Shown here piece after piece: positions 1 to 12,003 of a stretch of DNA of 64,000 nucleotides. Origin of the DNA: Paguma larvata (lineage: Eukaryota > Chordata > Mammalia > Carnivora > Viverridae); contig CM057829.1 in assembly GCA_030068075.1 (NCBI GenBank), positions 89,147,889-89,211,888 on the forward strand. The letters are read 5' to 3'. The first letter of the stretch is position 1. Every line of letters starts with the position of its first letter. The notes below the pieces were generated by a model. That model was given only the letters and a program-made list of their open reading frames with translations, did not search any database and was not told the origin of the DNA. A program made the position numbers and the translations under genes.

Positions 1-41
1 CATAGTCAGGTGCTCAACTGACGGAGCCACCCAGGTGCCCC
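1..41 (-). repeat. Carnivore tRNA-derived SINE, head fragment cut by the window edge
   Basis: The minus strand carries the SINE head (GGGGCACCTGGGTGGCTC). The rest lies to the left of the window. Confidence 0.85.
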
Positions 42-796
42 AAGACATTTTAGTTCTTATTACACTAATTGTACTATGGATAATGAGTCTCTCCCAGAGA
101 TAAGACTATAAAATTCTTGTCATTAACCCAGCAGATCCACAAAATATTGCTCTATCACCCATATAGTGACACAGTCTGTTCTTGAGTATTATAAATTTCA
201 AATTATTTCTGTCATTTTCATTTTGATCTCCAAGCAAGAATAACAAAAATCCCCAAATCAATGTTAAATAAGTTTTCAGTTTTAGGTTTAACATAAAAGC
301 TTTATACTAACTACTGGACATCAACAAAGCGTGCACTAAAATTTACTTCTGTCACATACAAAGCTTCAGGCTCTCCTTGCAACTGGTGTGCGTTCCCAGG
401 CACTGAACACCTTCATGATACCTTGTACCCACTCTTCTTTTTTATCTCTGACACAGACTAATCAGACTCATTTTAAATCAACTAGATAAACCAATAAACC
501 CAAACTGTTAATGAGACAGAACAAATTAGCCCTCTAACGGACTGTAGGATTAAGACACTTTTAGAAATACAAGTTCATAATTCAGCAAATGCCTACTTAA
601 TGCTGGCTTTTCATGTACTTCAAATGTGTCTCCTAAAACATCAGCCCTGTTACAACACAACTGTAGAAATCTTTTGCAAAACATTTTACATTTTCTATAT
701 ACAAGCACTAGGTCTAGTGATAATTATATAAAATAATCTGGCTAATTCAGTTAGAGGAGTTAAATTTATTTTCATTATAAATAGAACACATAGGAG

Positions 797-1004
797 GGGG
801 TGCCTGGGTGGCTCAGTCGGTTAAGCGGCCGACTTCAGCTCAAGTCATGATCTCACGGTCTGTGAGTTCAAGCCCCGCGTCGGGCTCTGTGCTGACAGCT
901 CAGAGCCTGGAGCCTGCTTCAGATTCTGTATCTCCCTCTCTCTCTGCCGTTCTCCTGCTCACGCTCTGTCTCTATGTCTCTCAAAAATAAAATTAAAAAA
1001 AAAA
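797..1004 (+). repeat. Carnivore SINE (felid type), complete
   Basis: It has the tRNA-derived head (TGCCTGGGTGGCTCAGTCGG) with a GTTCAAGCCC B-box-like site, a CT-rich middle, and an A-rich tail. It is flanked by perfect 14-bp duplications AGAACACATAGGAG at 783-796 and 1005-1018, which mark the insertion ends. The good conservation suggests a fairly young copy. Confidence 0.95.
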
Positions 1005-1240
1005 AGAACACATAGGAGTTTCTTACATATGATGGAGGAGTTTCTAAAGGTAAGTATATACTGAGAAATCCAGAAAAACAAAATATGATATTTGAAAAGT
1101 GTGACCAAACTACATAAGAGTCAAAAAAAGCTATCTACTAAACATTTCACAATATAACAATTCAAATTTACTCTGCAAAGACTTCTCAATTTTATAGAAG
1201 TAACAAAGAAACTCTTTTTTGTGGAAAAAATAACACTTTT

Positions 1241-1461
1241 TTAAATTTTATTTTATTTTTTTTAATGTTTATTTTTCAGAAAGAGACAGAGACAGAGTAT
1301 GAGCAGGGGAGGGGCAGAAAGAGAGGAAGACACAATCTGAAGCAGAATCAGGCCCCAGGCTCTGAGCTGTCAGCACAGAGCCAAATGCGGGGCTTGGACC
1401 GCAAGATCATGACCTGAGCCGAAGTTGGGACACTTAACTGATTGAGCCACTAAGGAGCCCC
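1241..1461 (-). repeat. Carnivore SINE
   Basis: In reverse orientation, a T-rich tail is followed by the GA-rich body, the GAGCTGTCAGCACAGAGCC block and the inverted head ending GAGCCCCT. It is more diverged than the copy at 797. Confidence 0.9.
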
Positions 1462-1718
1462 TAATAAAACAGTAATTAAAACACTGTAGTCCTGAAGCCA
1501 GGCCAGATATATACATCAATGTAACAACAGGAAGTTTAGTATAGCTATAAGACAACGGTAGAATTTAGAATATCATAAAGGTGGCATTTGATATTCCCCC
1601 AGAAAAAGAGAAAAATAATGACAGAATAGTTGGCTTTTCTTAGATAAAACAATAAAATTAGAACACTGTCCTCACCAAAATAGCAATAAAAATTCAGGAC
1701 AATTCAAGACTTACATAT

Positions 1719-1749
<31 letters not shown>

Positions 1750-2299
1750 AAAACTTAAAACCTGTTAGAAGAAAAACATAGGAGGAAGAATAGTTATTTC
1801 CTAGAAGACACAACTCATGAAAAAGGCCCAACCACAATTTGACTGTATTATAAATTAAGTCTACATGACTAAACAAGATGGAGGAGACACATTTCCTCTT
1901 ATTATTAATAAAATTGTCAAAAAAATACATGAAATAGACATCAGAAGACTCTGACAGTTAAAGAAGAGGGACTTTATAGGGACTTCAGGATTCAAGGAAT
2001 GACTTAGCGGTGAGTTCCCTAGGGTTTCTTTCTTTGACTCCTATACATCCTATACATCCTAACTTGAAGAAGCTCACAACTCAGAAAACTTAAGAATGCA
2101 GAACTCAGCTTCAAACAAAACAAAGCAAAATAGACAAAATACTAGAGGTGTCTCTAACCAATGTACTGAAGAGAGAAGCCCTGACAAACAAACACTTTTT
2201 GACAATACCAGCCAAACACTATTAAGGAAAAATGTGCTCACTGTATGCTGATGAGACTGGCACCAAGGGGGTGGGGAAATGTGTGAAAAAAGGGTATCA

Positions 2300-3240
2300 T
2301 GTGAGCAGTACCAGGTAACAAGATTTAAATAGAAACCACAGTCTCATAACATAATACCCAAAAGGCCCAGCATACAACTGGAAACAAACAATAACCAGGA
2401 ATCTCAACTCAAACGAGAAAAGACATGAAACAGATGCCAACACTGAGATTACCAAGATGCTGAAATTATCTGATAAGATTTTAAAGCAACTATCATAAAA
2501 ATCTTCCAAGGAGCAGTTTCAAACATACTTGAAACAAATGAAAAAAAAAAGTCTCAGCAAAGAAAAACTAAATAGAAAGTTCAGAAATGAAAACTGACAA
2601 CAACCGAAATTAAAAACTCACTGGAAGCAACAATGTAGTCAATAGCAAGGCATGTAGTCAATAGACGGAAGAATCCATGAACTCAAAGATGGATCAAAAG
2701 AATTTATCAAATCTGAACAGAGAGAAAATAGATTGAAAAAAAAAATGAACAGATCTCAGGGTCCTGTGGGACAGATCTCAGGGTCCTGTGGGACAGATCT
2801 CAGGGTCCTGTGGGACTATAACAAAAGTTCTAACATTCTTGCCCATGGAGTCTTGCCCATGGATAGGAGAAAGAACAAGGGACTTAAGAAATAAAAGTTC
2901 AAAGTTTCCCAAATTTGACACAAGACACAAGAAGGTAAACAAACACTAAACAGAATAAACCCAAAAAAATCTACAACTAGACATATCATAATCAAATTTC
3001 TGGTAACTAGAGACAAAGACAGAACATTGAAAGATTGAGGGAAACATTTTACTTATAGAGGAAGAACAATCTGAATGATGGTGGATATTTCTTCAGAAAT
3101 ATCCAGAAAAAGGTAGGGCATTTTTCAAATATTGAAAGGAAAGAACTGACAACCTAAAAGTCTATATCCAGCAAAAATATCCTTCAAGAATGGAGATGAA
3201 ATAAAGACATCCTCAGACTATATAGAAGGCAGCAATAGTA
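2300..3240 (+). repeat. Old L1/HAL1-type fragment, ORF1 region
   Basis: It matches the mammalian L1 ORF1 region by content: ATTATCTGATAAGATTTTAA, a stretch on ACTCAAAGATGGATC, GGACTATAACAAAAG, and finally TATATCCAGCAAAAATATCC. It is full of stops and cannot code. It contains the 22-bp triplication listed separately. Confidence 0.7.
2749..2814 (+). repeat. Three perfect tandem 22-bp units
   Basis: The unit ACAGATCTCAGGGTCCTGTG plus GG occurs at 2749-2770, 2771-2792 and 2793-2814 with no mismatch. It sits inside an old L1 ORF1 fragment, where normal L1 carries the sequence once. Confidence 0.97.
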
Positions 3241-5683
3241 AATTAAACATGTAACACACAGATATCCAGATAAAACTGAAACCTGAGCATATGTAATTTC
3301 TAACCCATTTTTCCAACTCCCCTTTGTTCTTACCCTCTGCTCCTAAGTATATACATATTCTCAGTAAAATAAAAACCCTTCTCAGAGAAGAATAAATCAG
3401 GAGAGTGTGATATGAGCTCATGCATACGCATGAACACCACACACAGCCTCCCAACCAAGGTTGCCGCAGCTCTAATAACAGAGTATGACAGAAATTCAGC
3501 ATTCTCTCTGCTGTTGCCTACACCTCAAAGATTTGAACAGCATCTCCCTCCATCCCTGGCCAGAAGAGAAACAAAAACACAACCTAAAATAGCTCATCTC
3601 AACTCCAAAAGCTGCAGAGATAAACTTATCCCAGCCTAAGGATGAGCAAACAAATATAAAATAAATGGGAGAACAATTTCAGAATTCAGGGCACATGCTG
3701 AATAGATAACTTTAAATAGAGTTATTATCAGGACAGGAGAAATCTTTTCTAAAATTTCTGGTCAGTATTTTCATTGATGTTCAAAGGAACACTGCATCTA
3801 TGATATTAGAGAGGGATGCAGAAAAGATAATCTGAGATGAGGAAGGATGGGGTAAGGACAAGTACAACTGCTCAATGGAATCAATAAAAACAACAATGAA
3901 CAGCAGTGTTGAAGTAACAGTAATAAACAAAAACGTGCATTAAAAAAAAAAAACAATGAACACCGTAAAGACAGCAGTAACTCTTCACAAATGATCCAGT
4001 TAGGGGGAGAAATCTGAAAGTAATCAGAGATGAAGAACAATGGAAAATAAGGTTGGAAAAGAAAATTGGTCTTTTCACTGATGACAAATTTACTGAGTTC
4101 CTTAAAGCTGTACAAAGATCAACTTTAGTTGGCTTTCGGTTGAGGACCATCTGGTTTTCAACACTGTTTTTGTTGTCTACGTAGACTATTTCTCATGACA
4201 ATAAATCTTAGAATTATATAATCCTGTCCTGTAAAAGGAAATTTTATATTCAAACCTCCATAAAATCATAACTGCTACTAGACCTGACAGTCCCTAGTGA
4301 ACCACAAAAGAAATCACATCTCGTATTATACTTAATTTATACAAGATTCTTAACAAGCTAGGTAGTTGGATTTAATTCAATAAGCAATAAAGAACCAATG
4401 AAAGTTTATGAACAAGGGAATAATACGATCAGAACAGCATGACAAAGAATTTACAAATGAGACTAATTTGCTCTCCCATAATATAAAGACAAACTAACAA
4501 TACTGAAAATATTGTTTAAATTACAGGGGAATTTCAAGATTATATTTAATTATATTATTTATTGGGAAACTTATTTATCAAAAAAATTACAAGCGGAATC
4601 ATTAAAAGCTATTAAAAATGACAAAAGTGAAAAGATGGCAAAGCAAAAAATGAAAAGCTCAAAAATTAAAAATTGAGTATGTCTGTACTCCTACATGCTC
4701 TGCAATATTCCTACTTTGCTCTCTCCACAGCCCAATCTCAAAGGCAGTGATAACAGCACTGTCTACTAATCTTTGAGAATCTGTAAGAACAGATGGTAGG
4801 ACAAGGTAAAGAGGTTAGTATACCAACCTCTAGGATTAGAGTTAAGAAAGTATACAGTTTCAGGGCTACAAAATTAGCATCACTAATAGTAGGGCTATAT
4901 TTATACTGGAGGAAAATAAAGAACAAATACAAGATAGGAAGTTCAATTTATAAACTATTATTGAGGCCAAGCACACGGTCCCTGCCCTCACAGAATTAGC
5001 AAATACTGATCAAGGTCACAAAACAGGTCTAGGGAAGTTCAGAAATAAGCAAATGGGGGGGTGTCATAAATATTTTGATACTATCATATATAAATCTAAG
5101 TAGATTCGAATTTTACTTTCTGTTTCTGTAAAGTGGAGACACTACTCAATAAGGTTCTTGTAATGTCTAAGCAAGGATGCACATATGCACTAAGCATAGT
5201 GACTGGCTCATAATTTGAATTCAAATGTTAACTCCCTTGTTTTTCCATTAAGTATTCTTTCATTGGCATTAGTAACACAGCTAGATAAGTGCAAGAACTA
5301 TCACAATTTTGAGAGTGGTCCAGATTTCTAAACCATAGATTTTACGGACTAGGTCTTATTTTATGAATATAAATAAATGGTGCTATAGGATGCAGACAGG
5401 AGAAAATAAAGTACTCTTGGGGTCTGAACTGGGTTTTGAAGAATGGATAAGATTTGGACCAAGAACAATGAATAAAGAAAGACATTATGAAAAAGAGAAA
5501 ATGCATGAGGAAACTTACAAATTAAATTGTTTACTTGAGAAAATGTTATTTGAGCAATGTTCTTTAGAAAAAGCAAAAATGGTCTGGTTACACTGTATAT
5601 AGGAAAGCAGCTGGGACATAAGGTTGAAAAGCGGGTTGGATGTATATAGATTATGAAGAAAATTCACTATCTTACATAAGTAG

Positions 5684-5772
5684 TGGTTCTCAGAATGATT
5701 TAACTTTGGGACTCCTTTGAACTTTTAAAATTACTGAAGCCCCAAAGAGCTTTTGTATTTGTGGGCCCTATC
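5684..5772 (+). mobile_element. hAT-type DNA transposon fragment
   Basis: GTGGTTCTCAGAATG, then GGGACTCCTTTGAACTTTTA, then GCCCCAAAGAGCTTTTGT resembles a non-autonomous hAT (Charlie group) element. The far end is replaced by a tetranucleotide repeat. Confidence 0.55.
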
Positions 5773-5776
5773 CATT

Positions 5777-5777
5777 C

Positions 5778-5821
<44 letters not shown>

Positions 5822-5822
5822 C
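5777..5822 (+). repeat. (ATCT)n microsatellite
   Basis: About 11 uninterrupted ATCT units, so it is a likely length polymorphism. Confidence 0.98.
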
Positions 5823-5834
5823 AATTTCTTATAC

Positions 5835-6030
5835 TACAAAGCATTGGATGGGTGCTGGGTGAGGAGATGGGCTAAATGGGTTATGGGCATTAAGGAGGGT
5901 GCTTGTTGGGATGAGCATTGGGTATAATATGTAAGTGATATATTACTATATTCTACTCCTGAAACTATTACTACACTATATGTTAACTAGCTTGGATTTA
6001 AATAAAATTTAAAAACTTATAAAAAATTTA
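5835..6030 (+). repeat. Carnivore L1 3'-end fragment
   Basis: It is the typical carnivore L1 3' UTR: GGGCTAAATGGGTTATGGGC, then GGAGGGTGCTTGTTGGGATG, then CTATATGTTAACTAGCTTGG and an A-rich tail. A similar piece lies at 44025-44200. Confidence 0.85.
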
Positions 6031-6964
6031 AAAAAAGAATAGAAAGTATTCATTCCATAAGCCATCGATGATGACACTATAACACATTATGCAGACTCTG
6101 GAAAACTCCACCATGTATCTGTGAGAGAAGGAGAATGAAAGAAAATAACATCATGATGTTATTATAAAAACAGGTTTTAACTTTGCCAATCCCCAGAAAG
6201 AATCTTAGGAAACATAATATCCCTGCATCACATTTTGAGAGTTGCCACTGTATAGGAATGAGAATGACCAAATCAATGCAGAATTTAAAACCAAAAAAAA
6301 AAAAAAAAGAAAGAAAAAAAAAGTCAGTTAATGGTGTGCAGAAAGACCAAAGCAGAAGTACAGAAAGGAAGAGCCGTAGATTTGGCACAACAGTGACATA
6401 AGATTGACAAAGCTGAACTTAACATTTGCAGATAATTTCTTAAGGTTAAACTTGCAAGTGATAAAAGAAAAATAAAACTGACTTGATTTCTTCCCTAAAA
6501 TTGTACCCATCAGGATACAAAACTCATTTCTTTAGGTAAGACACATCATAGGTATGGTCTCAGATACTTTAGAATGGTTCAAATTTCAGAAAATTTTAAT
6601 GAAGACCGTTTGTTAAAAGTCAAATTTTGAGTTAATCTATATGCCTTTACAAGACATTATGAAAGTAAAAATCACATACTAAAAAATTTATCTCTATGTG
6701 TCCTGATGTGTAGTTTTGAGATATGACCTCTGTTAATTGTATGTTCAGGTAACTCTGGGAGCTAGACTTGGAATGTATCATATGTAACACATCTTCTATG
6801 AACATATAAACATAATTTCAGAATCAAATATGTCTATAAATTTGAAATCTTCATTGTAGTATACAAATCTGTCAAAGTTCCTTCTCTTTATTATATAAAC
6901 TTAAAATTTTAAGCACAATTTAGTTCATTATGTTAAAAGAACCAAAATTTTGTTAAAGTGACTA

Positions 6965-7295
6965 CAGTTGAGCCCTGAATGACATGGGTTTGAACTGTGC
7001 AAGTCAACTTATATGTGGACTTCTTTTGATAAATATAGTACTATAAATGTATTTTCTCTTCCTTATGATGTTCTTCCCATTATGTTTCCTCTAGCTTGCT
7101 TTATTGTAAGAATATATTGTATAGGATACATGTAACATATAAACATATGTGTTAATAGACTGCTTATGTTATTGGTAAGGCTTCTGGTCAACAGTAGTTA
7201 AGTTTCTAGAAAGTCAAAAGCTATACATGGATTTTTGATTATGGTGGGAGAGGGGATCAGAACCCCTAACCCCCACATTGTCCAAGGGTCAACTG
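6965..7295 (+). mobile_element. Tigger-type (TcMar) MITE, complete
   Basis: The termini are inverted: CAGTTGAGCCCTGAATGAC at the left and CCAAGGGTCAACTG at the right. The element is flanked by TA on both sides (6963-6964 and 7296-7297), the Tc1/mariner-Tigger target duplication. The inside matches the common mammalian element with TATTGTAAGAATATATTGTA and GTTATTGGTAAGGCTTC. It has no transposase and is an inert fossil. Confidence 0.88.
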
Positions 7296-7381
7296 TATAT
7301 ATAAATATAATTGTTACTCTTGTTTTCAAGTGGCAATTCTCTAGATTCTTTAACAAAATAAAATTTAAAATGTTTCAAGGA

Positions 7382-7606
7382 GGGGCGCCTGGGTGGCTCA
7401 GTTGGTTAAGCGTCTGACTTTGGCTCAGGTCATGATCTCACCGCTTGTGAGTTTGAGCTCCACATCGGGCTTTGTGCTGACAGCTCAGAGCCTGGAGCCT
7501 ACTTTGGATTATGTCTCCCTCTCTCTCTGACCCTCCCCTATTCATGCTCTGTCTCTCTCTTCCTCTCTCTCTCTCTCTCTGTCAAAAATAAATAAATTTA
7601 AAAAAA
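7382..7606 (+). repeat. Carnivore SINE, complete
   Basis: The head is GGGCGCCTGGGTGGCTCAGT. Target duplications AAATGTTTCAAGGA lie at 7368-7381 and 7617-7630. Confidence 0.95.
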
Positions 7607-7750
7607 GACTTTTTTTAAATGTTTCAAGGACAAGGCAGGATGATACCTGAACATTCTAATTTCACAGAAGATATTAGAAATTTAGAGAAAAATCTTTTCA
7701 TTAAAAATGCATTTTTAACTAAATGGTGGCTTTAATTAAAGCCTGGGTGG

Positions 7751-7981
7751 GGGCACCTGGGTGGCTCAGTTGGTTGAGTGGCTGACTTCAGCTCAGGTCA
7801 TGATCTCACAGTCTGTGAGTTCGAGCCCTGCGTCGGGCTCTGTAGTGACGGCTCAGAACCTGGAGCCTGCTTCAGATTATGTATCTCTCTCTCTCTCTGC
7901 CCATCCCCTGCTCACACTCTGTCTCTATGTCTCTCAAAAATAAATAAATGTTAAAAATTTAAAAAAATAATAATAAAAAAA
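7751..7981 (+). repeat. Carnivore SINE inserted in the head of another SINE
   Basis: It is flanked by TAAAGCCTGGGTGG at 7737-7750 and 7982-7995. The duplicated target itself contains CCTGGGTGG, the SINE head, so this copy landed in the 5' end of the older SINE that continues at 7982. Confidence 0.9.
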
Positions 7982-8217
7982 TAAAGCCTGGGTGGCTTAA
8001 CTGGTTAAGCGTCTGACTTCGGCCTAAGTCATGATCTCCCCACTCCCAAGTTAGAACCCCGCATGGGCTCTGGGCTGACAGCTCAGAGCATGGAGCCTGC
8101 TTCGGATTTCTGTGTCTCCCTTTCTCTCTCTACCCCTCCCCCACTTGCGTTCTGTCTCTCTCTCTCTCTCTCTCAAAACTAAACATTAAAAAAATTAAAA
8201 TAAATAAATAAAAATGA
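7982..8217 (+). repeat. Older carnivore SINE, target of a nested insertion
   Basis: It continues CCTGGGTGGCTTAACTGG with a normal body and a CT-rich and A-rich end. Its own extreme 5' end lies before 7751. Confidence 0.88.
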
Positions 8218-8390
8218 AAACACATTTTAAGAAATTATTAAAATGTCTCTACACATGTGATAATTAAAATAATGATAATAAAAGGCATTTTGCATATAAC
8301 ATGTTGAATATATTTTTGAGAAAAATTCCATTGGAATCACAAGATTCTAAAAAAATGTTATAAGAAAAAAAATGTATGGGTTTTGGGTAA

Positions 8391-8455
8391 ACTTTTTTTT
8401 TAATGTTTATTTTTAGAGAGAGAGAGAGACAGAGTACTAGTGGGAGAGGGTCCGA

Positions 8456-8510
<55 letters not shown>

Positions 8511-8641
8511 TCCAAAGCAGGCTCCAGGTTCTGAGCTGTCAGCACAGAGCCCGATGCGGGACTTGAACTCACAGACAAAGATGTCACGACCTAAGCCAAA
8601 GTCTGATGCTTAACCAACCAACTGAGCCACCCAGAGTCCCC
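8391..8641 (-). repeat. Carnivore SINE with an internal CA expansion
   Basis: This reverse-orientation SINE ends at GAGCCACCCAGAGTCCCC. At 8456-8507 its CT/GA-rich zone is replaced by about 26 CA units, a dinucleotide repeat grown from inside the SINE. Confidence 0.92.
8456..8507 (+). repeat. (CA)n microsatellite
   Basis: An unbroken AC/CA run of about 52 bases within the SINE. Confidence 0.98.
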
Positions 8642-8651
8642 AAGGATAAAC

Positions 8652-8852
8652 TTTTTTTTTTTTAATGTTTTATTTATTTTTGAGAAAGAAAGCATGAACA
8701 GGAGAAGAGCAGAGCAGGAGAGAGAAAGAAGTTCTGAAGTGGGGTCTGTGCTGAGAGCAGCAAGCCTGAGGCAGGATTCAAAGTTAGGAGCCATGAGATC
8801 ATGACCTGAACCAAAGTTGGATGCTCAACTGACTGAGCAACCCAGGTGTCCC
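8652..8852 (-). repeat. Carnivore SINE, second of a same-orientation pair
   Basis: It ends with the inverted head GAGCAACCCAGGTGTCCC. It and the previous SINE are separated and flanked by nearly the same short target (GTAAACTTTT, GATAAACTTTT, GATAAACTTTT), so both entered the same site. Confidence 0.88.
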
Positions 8853-10409
8853 TTAGATAAACTTTTAAAAAGGACAGTTAGATTTTTAAAATATGCTTCC
8901 CACCTTCACTGCTAGGAAAAGACAATTAGTGTGTTTGAAATACTAATAAACTCAATAATAAAAATATTAGGAAATTGAAATCTATTACCAATAATGGCAG
9001 ATGAGCAAAGAAGTGGCATGAATCTGCAGACAATTATAAAATACTGTATACAATTAAAACAAAAATGGTTTAAGACACAGGGCAGCATCAGAAAGTGGTA
9101 AAAAGCAGAGAAATGTAACATCAATTGAAAGAGATAAGAATTACCAGTCTGCAAATTACTGACCCAAAAGTATGATCGCACACCCACTGGTACAGCTGCA
9201 AAAAAGGAGGTGGGAAAAAAAGAGTGCCAGATATCAGAATCAGAGATGGGATTCAGAGCTGAGAAAGCAGCTTGAAAACCAATGGGAAACCAAGTTCCCA
9301 GCAACATGGGAACTTCCCAAATGTCAGAGTAAAAACTAGTAACATATTTATGGGAGAAAACCCACGGGTCCTGTATAAAAAAGCAGGCCAACACCAGAAG
9401 AAAATCTACTCTGAAAAGACATAACCACCCAGAACCAAATCTGTGAGTTTGATGCTTTTCCTACATGAGCGGATTCCCCAACCACACGCAGTTCCAGTGG
9501 CTGAAAGCAGTAACTAGAGTAGCTTAAAGTGTCAGTTGATAGAGTTCAGGACATGCTGACCCAAAGAATTACTATAGTAAAGAAAACACTATCATTAACA
9601 AAAGAGACTCATATCCCTTCAAGGCAATGGGATAAAACATATGTCAAAAATTACCATATTAATTTTAGCTAGAGTAATTAATAAAGACCCCACATATTAG
9701 TCTGGTCTTTAAAATCTAACCATATATCACAGTTATGCAATATAAGCTAAAATTTACAATGACAGAATAATAAAAATATTCGTTTGTTTACTACAAAGCT
9801 GTTACCACTGATAAAATATTTTTTAACATAATGTATATTTTATAATAATAAATAATAATTCTTTTATACTGTCTTAGAATTAGAATTTAGAATTTAGCAA
9901 TTAAAAGACCTAAATTGACAGTGGTGGAAGTACACTATACATTTGAAAATTAATTCTGAAGCTGAAAATGTGAAAGAAAAGAAAGGTCAAGCTCCTAAGG
10001 TGGCAGTACCTGAACTTATAAATATGTAATCTAAATTCAAATAATGTTTGCTTTACCACTGATCCTTTTCAGTGGTTAAAAATCTACTTATGTTAACAAA
10101 ATAAGTTAATCTGAGATTTTGGTATAATACAAATGAGAGAAGAAAAAGTTTTATAGATCTTAAATATAAAACAAATGTAGCTAAACTAAATTTTTCCTTC
10201 TGCCACCTCTTTTTGAAATACAAAACCATTCATCAAATTAGAGATTTTTAAAAAACTGGGACAGACTCCAAACATTAATATACTCCCCTCTATTATTTCA
10301 TAAAATAAAAAGGATATTAAAAATAATGAGTGCTACATCCTGACCACTGCCTTTTATCTAACTACAACTGAAATATGTATCTCATCTTCACTAATAAATC
10401 TTTCAACTC

Positions 10410-10825
10410 AAAGTATTTTTTTCTTTGGCTGTTGTTAATAATGCTGTAATGAACACAGGATCTCTGAGATCCTAATTTCATTTCTGTTGGATATATACCC
10501 AGAAATAGAATTGCTGGATCATACGGTAGTTCTACCTTTAATTTTTTGAAGAGCCTCCATGCTGTTTTCCAGGGGCTGTACCAATTTACATTCCCACCAA
10601 CAGTGCATGTAAGCTCCCTTTTCTCCATATACTTGCTGGCACTTCGTATCTCTTGTCTTTTTGATGACAGGCATTCTAGCAAGTGTGTGGTGATATCTCA
10701 GTTTTGATTTGCATTTCCTTGATGATTGGTGATGCTGAGCATCTCTGCATTACCTACTGTCCATTTGCATGTGTCGTTTGGGAAAAAGTCTATTTGCTTA
10801 CTCTGCCCATTTTTGTTTGTTTTTT
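10410..10825 (-). repeat. L1 ORF2 C-terminal fragment
   Basis: On the minus strand the translated pieces VGGNVNWYSPWKTAWRLFK and [17 protein letters not shown] match the C-terminal part of L1 ORF2. The fragment is broken and short. Confidence 0.85.
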
Positions 10826-10827
10826 TT

Positions 10828-11160
10828 TCTAGTTTCACTAAGAAATAATTGACATATATCACCGTATGAGTTTGAGGTATATTGCATGATAATTTGACTT
10901 ACATATACTGTGAAATGATTATCACAGTAGGTTTAGTTAACATCCATCATACAATAAAAAATAGAAGGTACCAATAAAATGAAAAAGAAATAAAAAGAAA
11001 AAATGATGAGAACTCTTAAGATCTCCTCTCTTAAGAACTTTCCTATATATCATGCAGCAGTGTTAGCTGTAGTCATCACGTTTTACATTATCTCCCTAGT
11101 ACTTATTTATCTCATAACTGGAAGTTTATACCTTTTGACCACCTTTCTCCAATCCCCATC
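10828..11160. repeat. L1-derived non-coding fragment
   Basis: It contains AGTTTCACTAAGAAATAATT, then AATGATTATCACAGTAGG, then TCATAACTGGAAGTTTATAC, a mammalian L1-associated sequence. A related fragment is at 20990-21185. Confidence 0.6.
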
Positions 11161-11454
11161 CCCCAACCCCTGACTTTAAATTCTAATATGTAATTAATTC
11201 TAATTACATATCAGGTATAATGTTTAAAATACATATTTAACAACCAGTAAAGACAGGCAATTGTCCTGAGAGACTGGCAAGGGTGCCAGGCTAATAGGCC
11301 AGTGTATTCCCTCGTTCCCACTCCGGGCCGCCCTTGAGGCTGAACTGTCCAAATATCTGGTAATCTATTATTTCATTTTTTCAGAGCATTATGAACATTA
11401 CCTTATTTGATGTTGTATCAATTAAGGATAAGTCTGTTGTAGCTCTAATACAGT

Positions 11455-11585
11455 TTCTGCCTATTCAGTCATAATATAAGATCCTTGGAAGCAGAAACCG
11501 TATCTTCAATATCTTTGCTGTTTTGCACTTCACCTAATATAGTGCTATATACAGTGTGTGATTTAGTAACTTTCTATTTGATGCA
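11455..11585 (+). repeat. L2 3'-end fragment
   Basis: Diverged L2 tail: GATCCTTGGAAGCAGAAACC, then TTTGCACTTCACCTAATATA, ending with an A-rich AATAAAG. Confidence 0.55.
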
Positions 11586-12003
11586 ATAAAGAACTAAAAA
11601 CTTTTATTTTATGTTAAGCAATCTTTATACAATAGTTTAGAATACAAGTGGGATCATTTAAGGATCTATATATTTTCCTGCTCTTAAAACTGAAGACTGG
11701 TCTTATTCACATTCTCATTCTTTACTATTTAAAAAAAAAACATTTACTATCAATGGACTTAAAATTTACACCAGACATACAATGATATTCAAGATACTGT
11801 AAGAATCACAGAATTAGAAGGGATAAAATAGGACAAAGCACCAGCAAAAACCTCTTTTGTGGAGGTAAGATGTGATTACAGATAAAAGAAGTTCATTACA
11901 TTAGGCTTATAATATATTTTATAGCTACTTAGGTATAGTTGTTTAACAAATTTCACTATTACCTGAAAAAATGGTATTAAGAAAATCTAAGTACACAACA
12001 TAC

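Larger units (their letters stand above)
1..12003 (-). other. ASCC3: ASCC3 intron (partial, runs off the left edge)
   Basis: This is the intron after the motif Ia/Ib exon. Its GT donor is at 12002-12003 (minus strand). I found no further ASCC3 exon here. Most of it is repeats, listed separately. The stretches 42-780, 1020-1240, 1462-2290, 3650-5680, 6040-6960, 8855-10400 and 11590-12003 are AT-rich. I recognise no gene or named repeat in them beyond short A-rich runs. Confidence 0.85.

Noticed and set aside
797..1004. Possible tRNA gene, because the SINE heads contain A-box and B-box-like sites
   Set aside because: The cloverleaf is not kept and the sequence continues into a SINE body and A tail, here and at every other copy.
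2749..2814. CRISPR-like array
   Set aside because: The 22-bp units are directly adjacent without spacers, and the genome is mammalian.
8912..9394. 160-codon open frame on the minus strand, rich in Phe and Ile
   Set aside because: No recognisable domain, no splice context, and the composition is that of AT-rich intron; it is most likely chance.
10362..10682. 106-codon minus-strand frame as a gene
   Set aside because: It is a fragment of L1 ORF2 with no start or complete domain.
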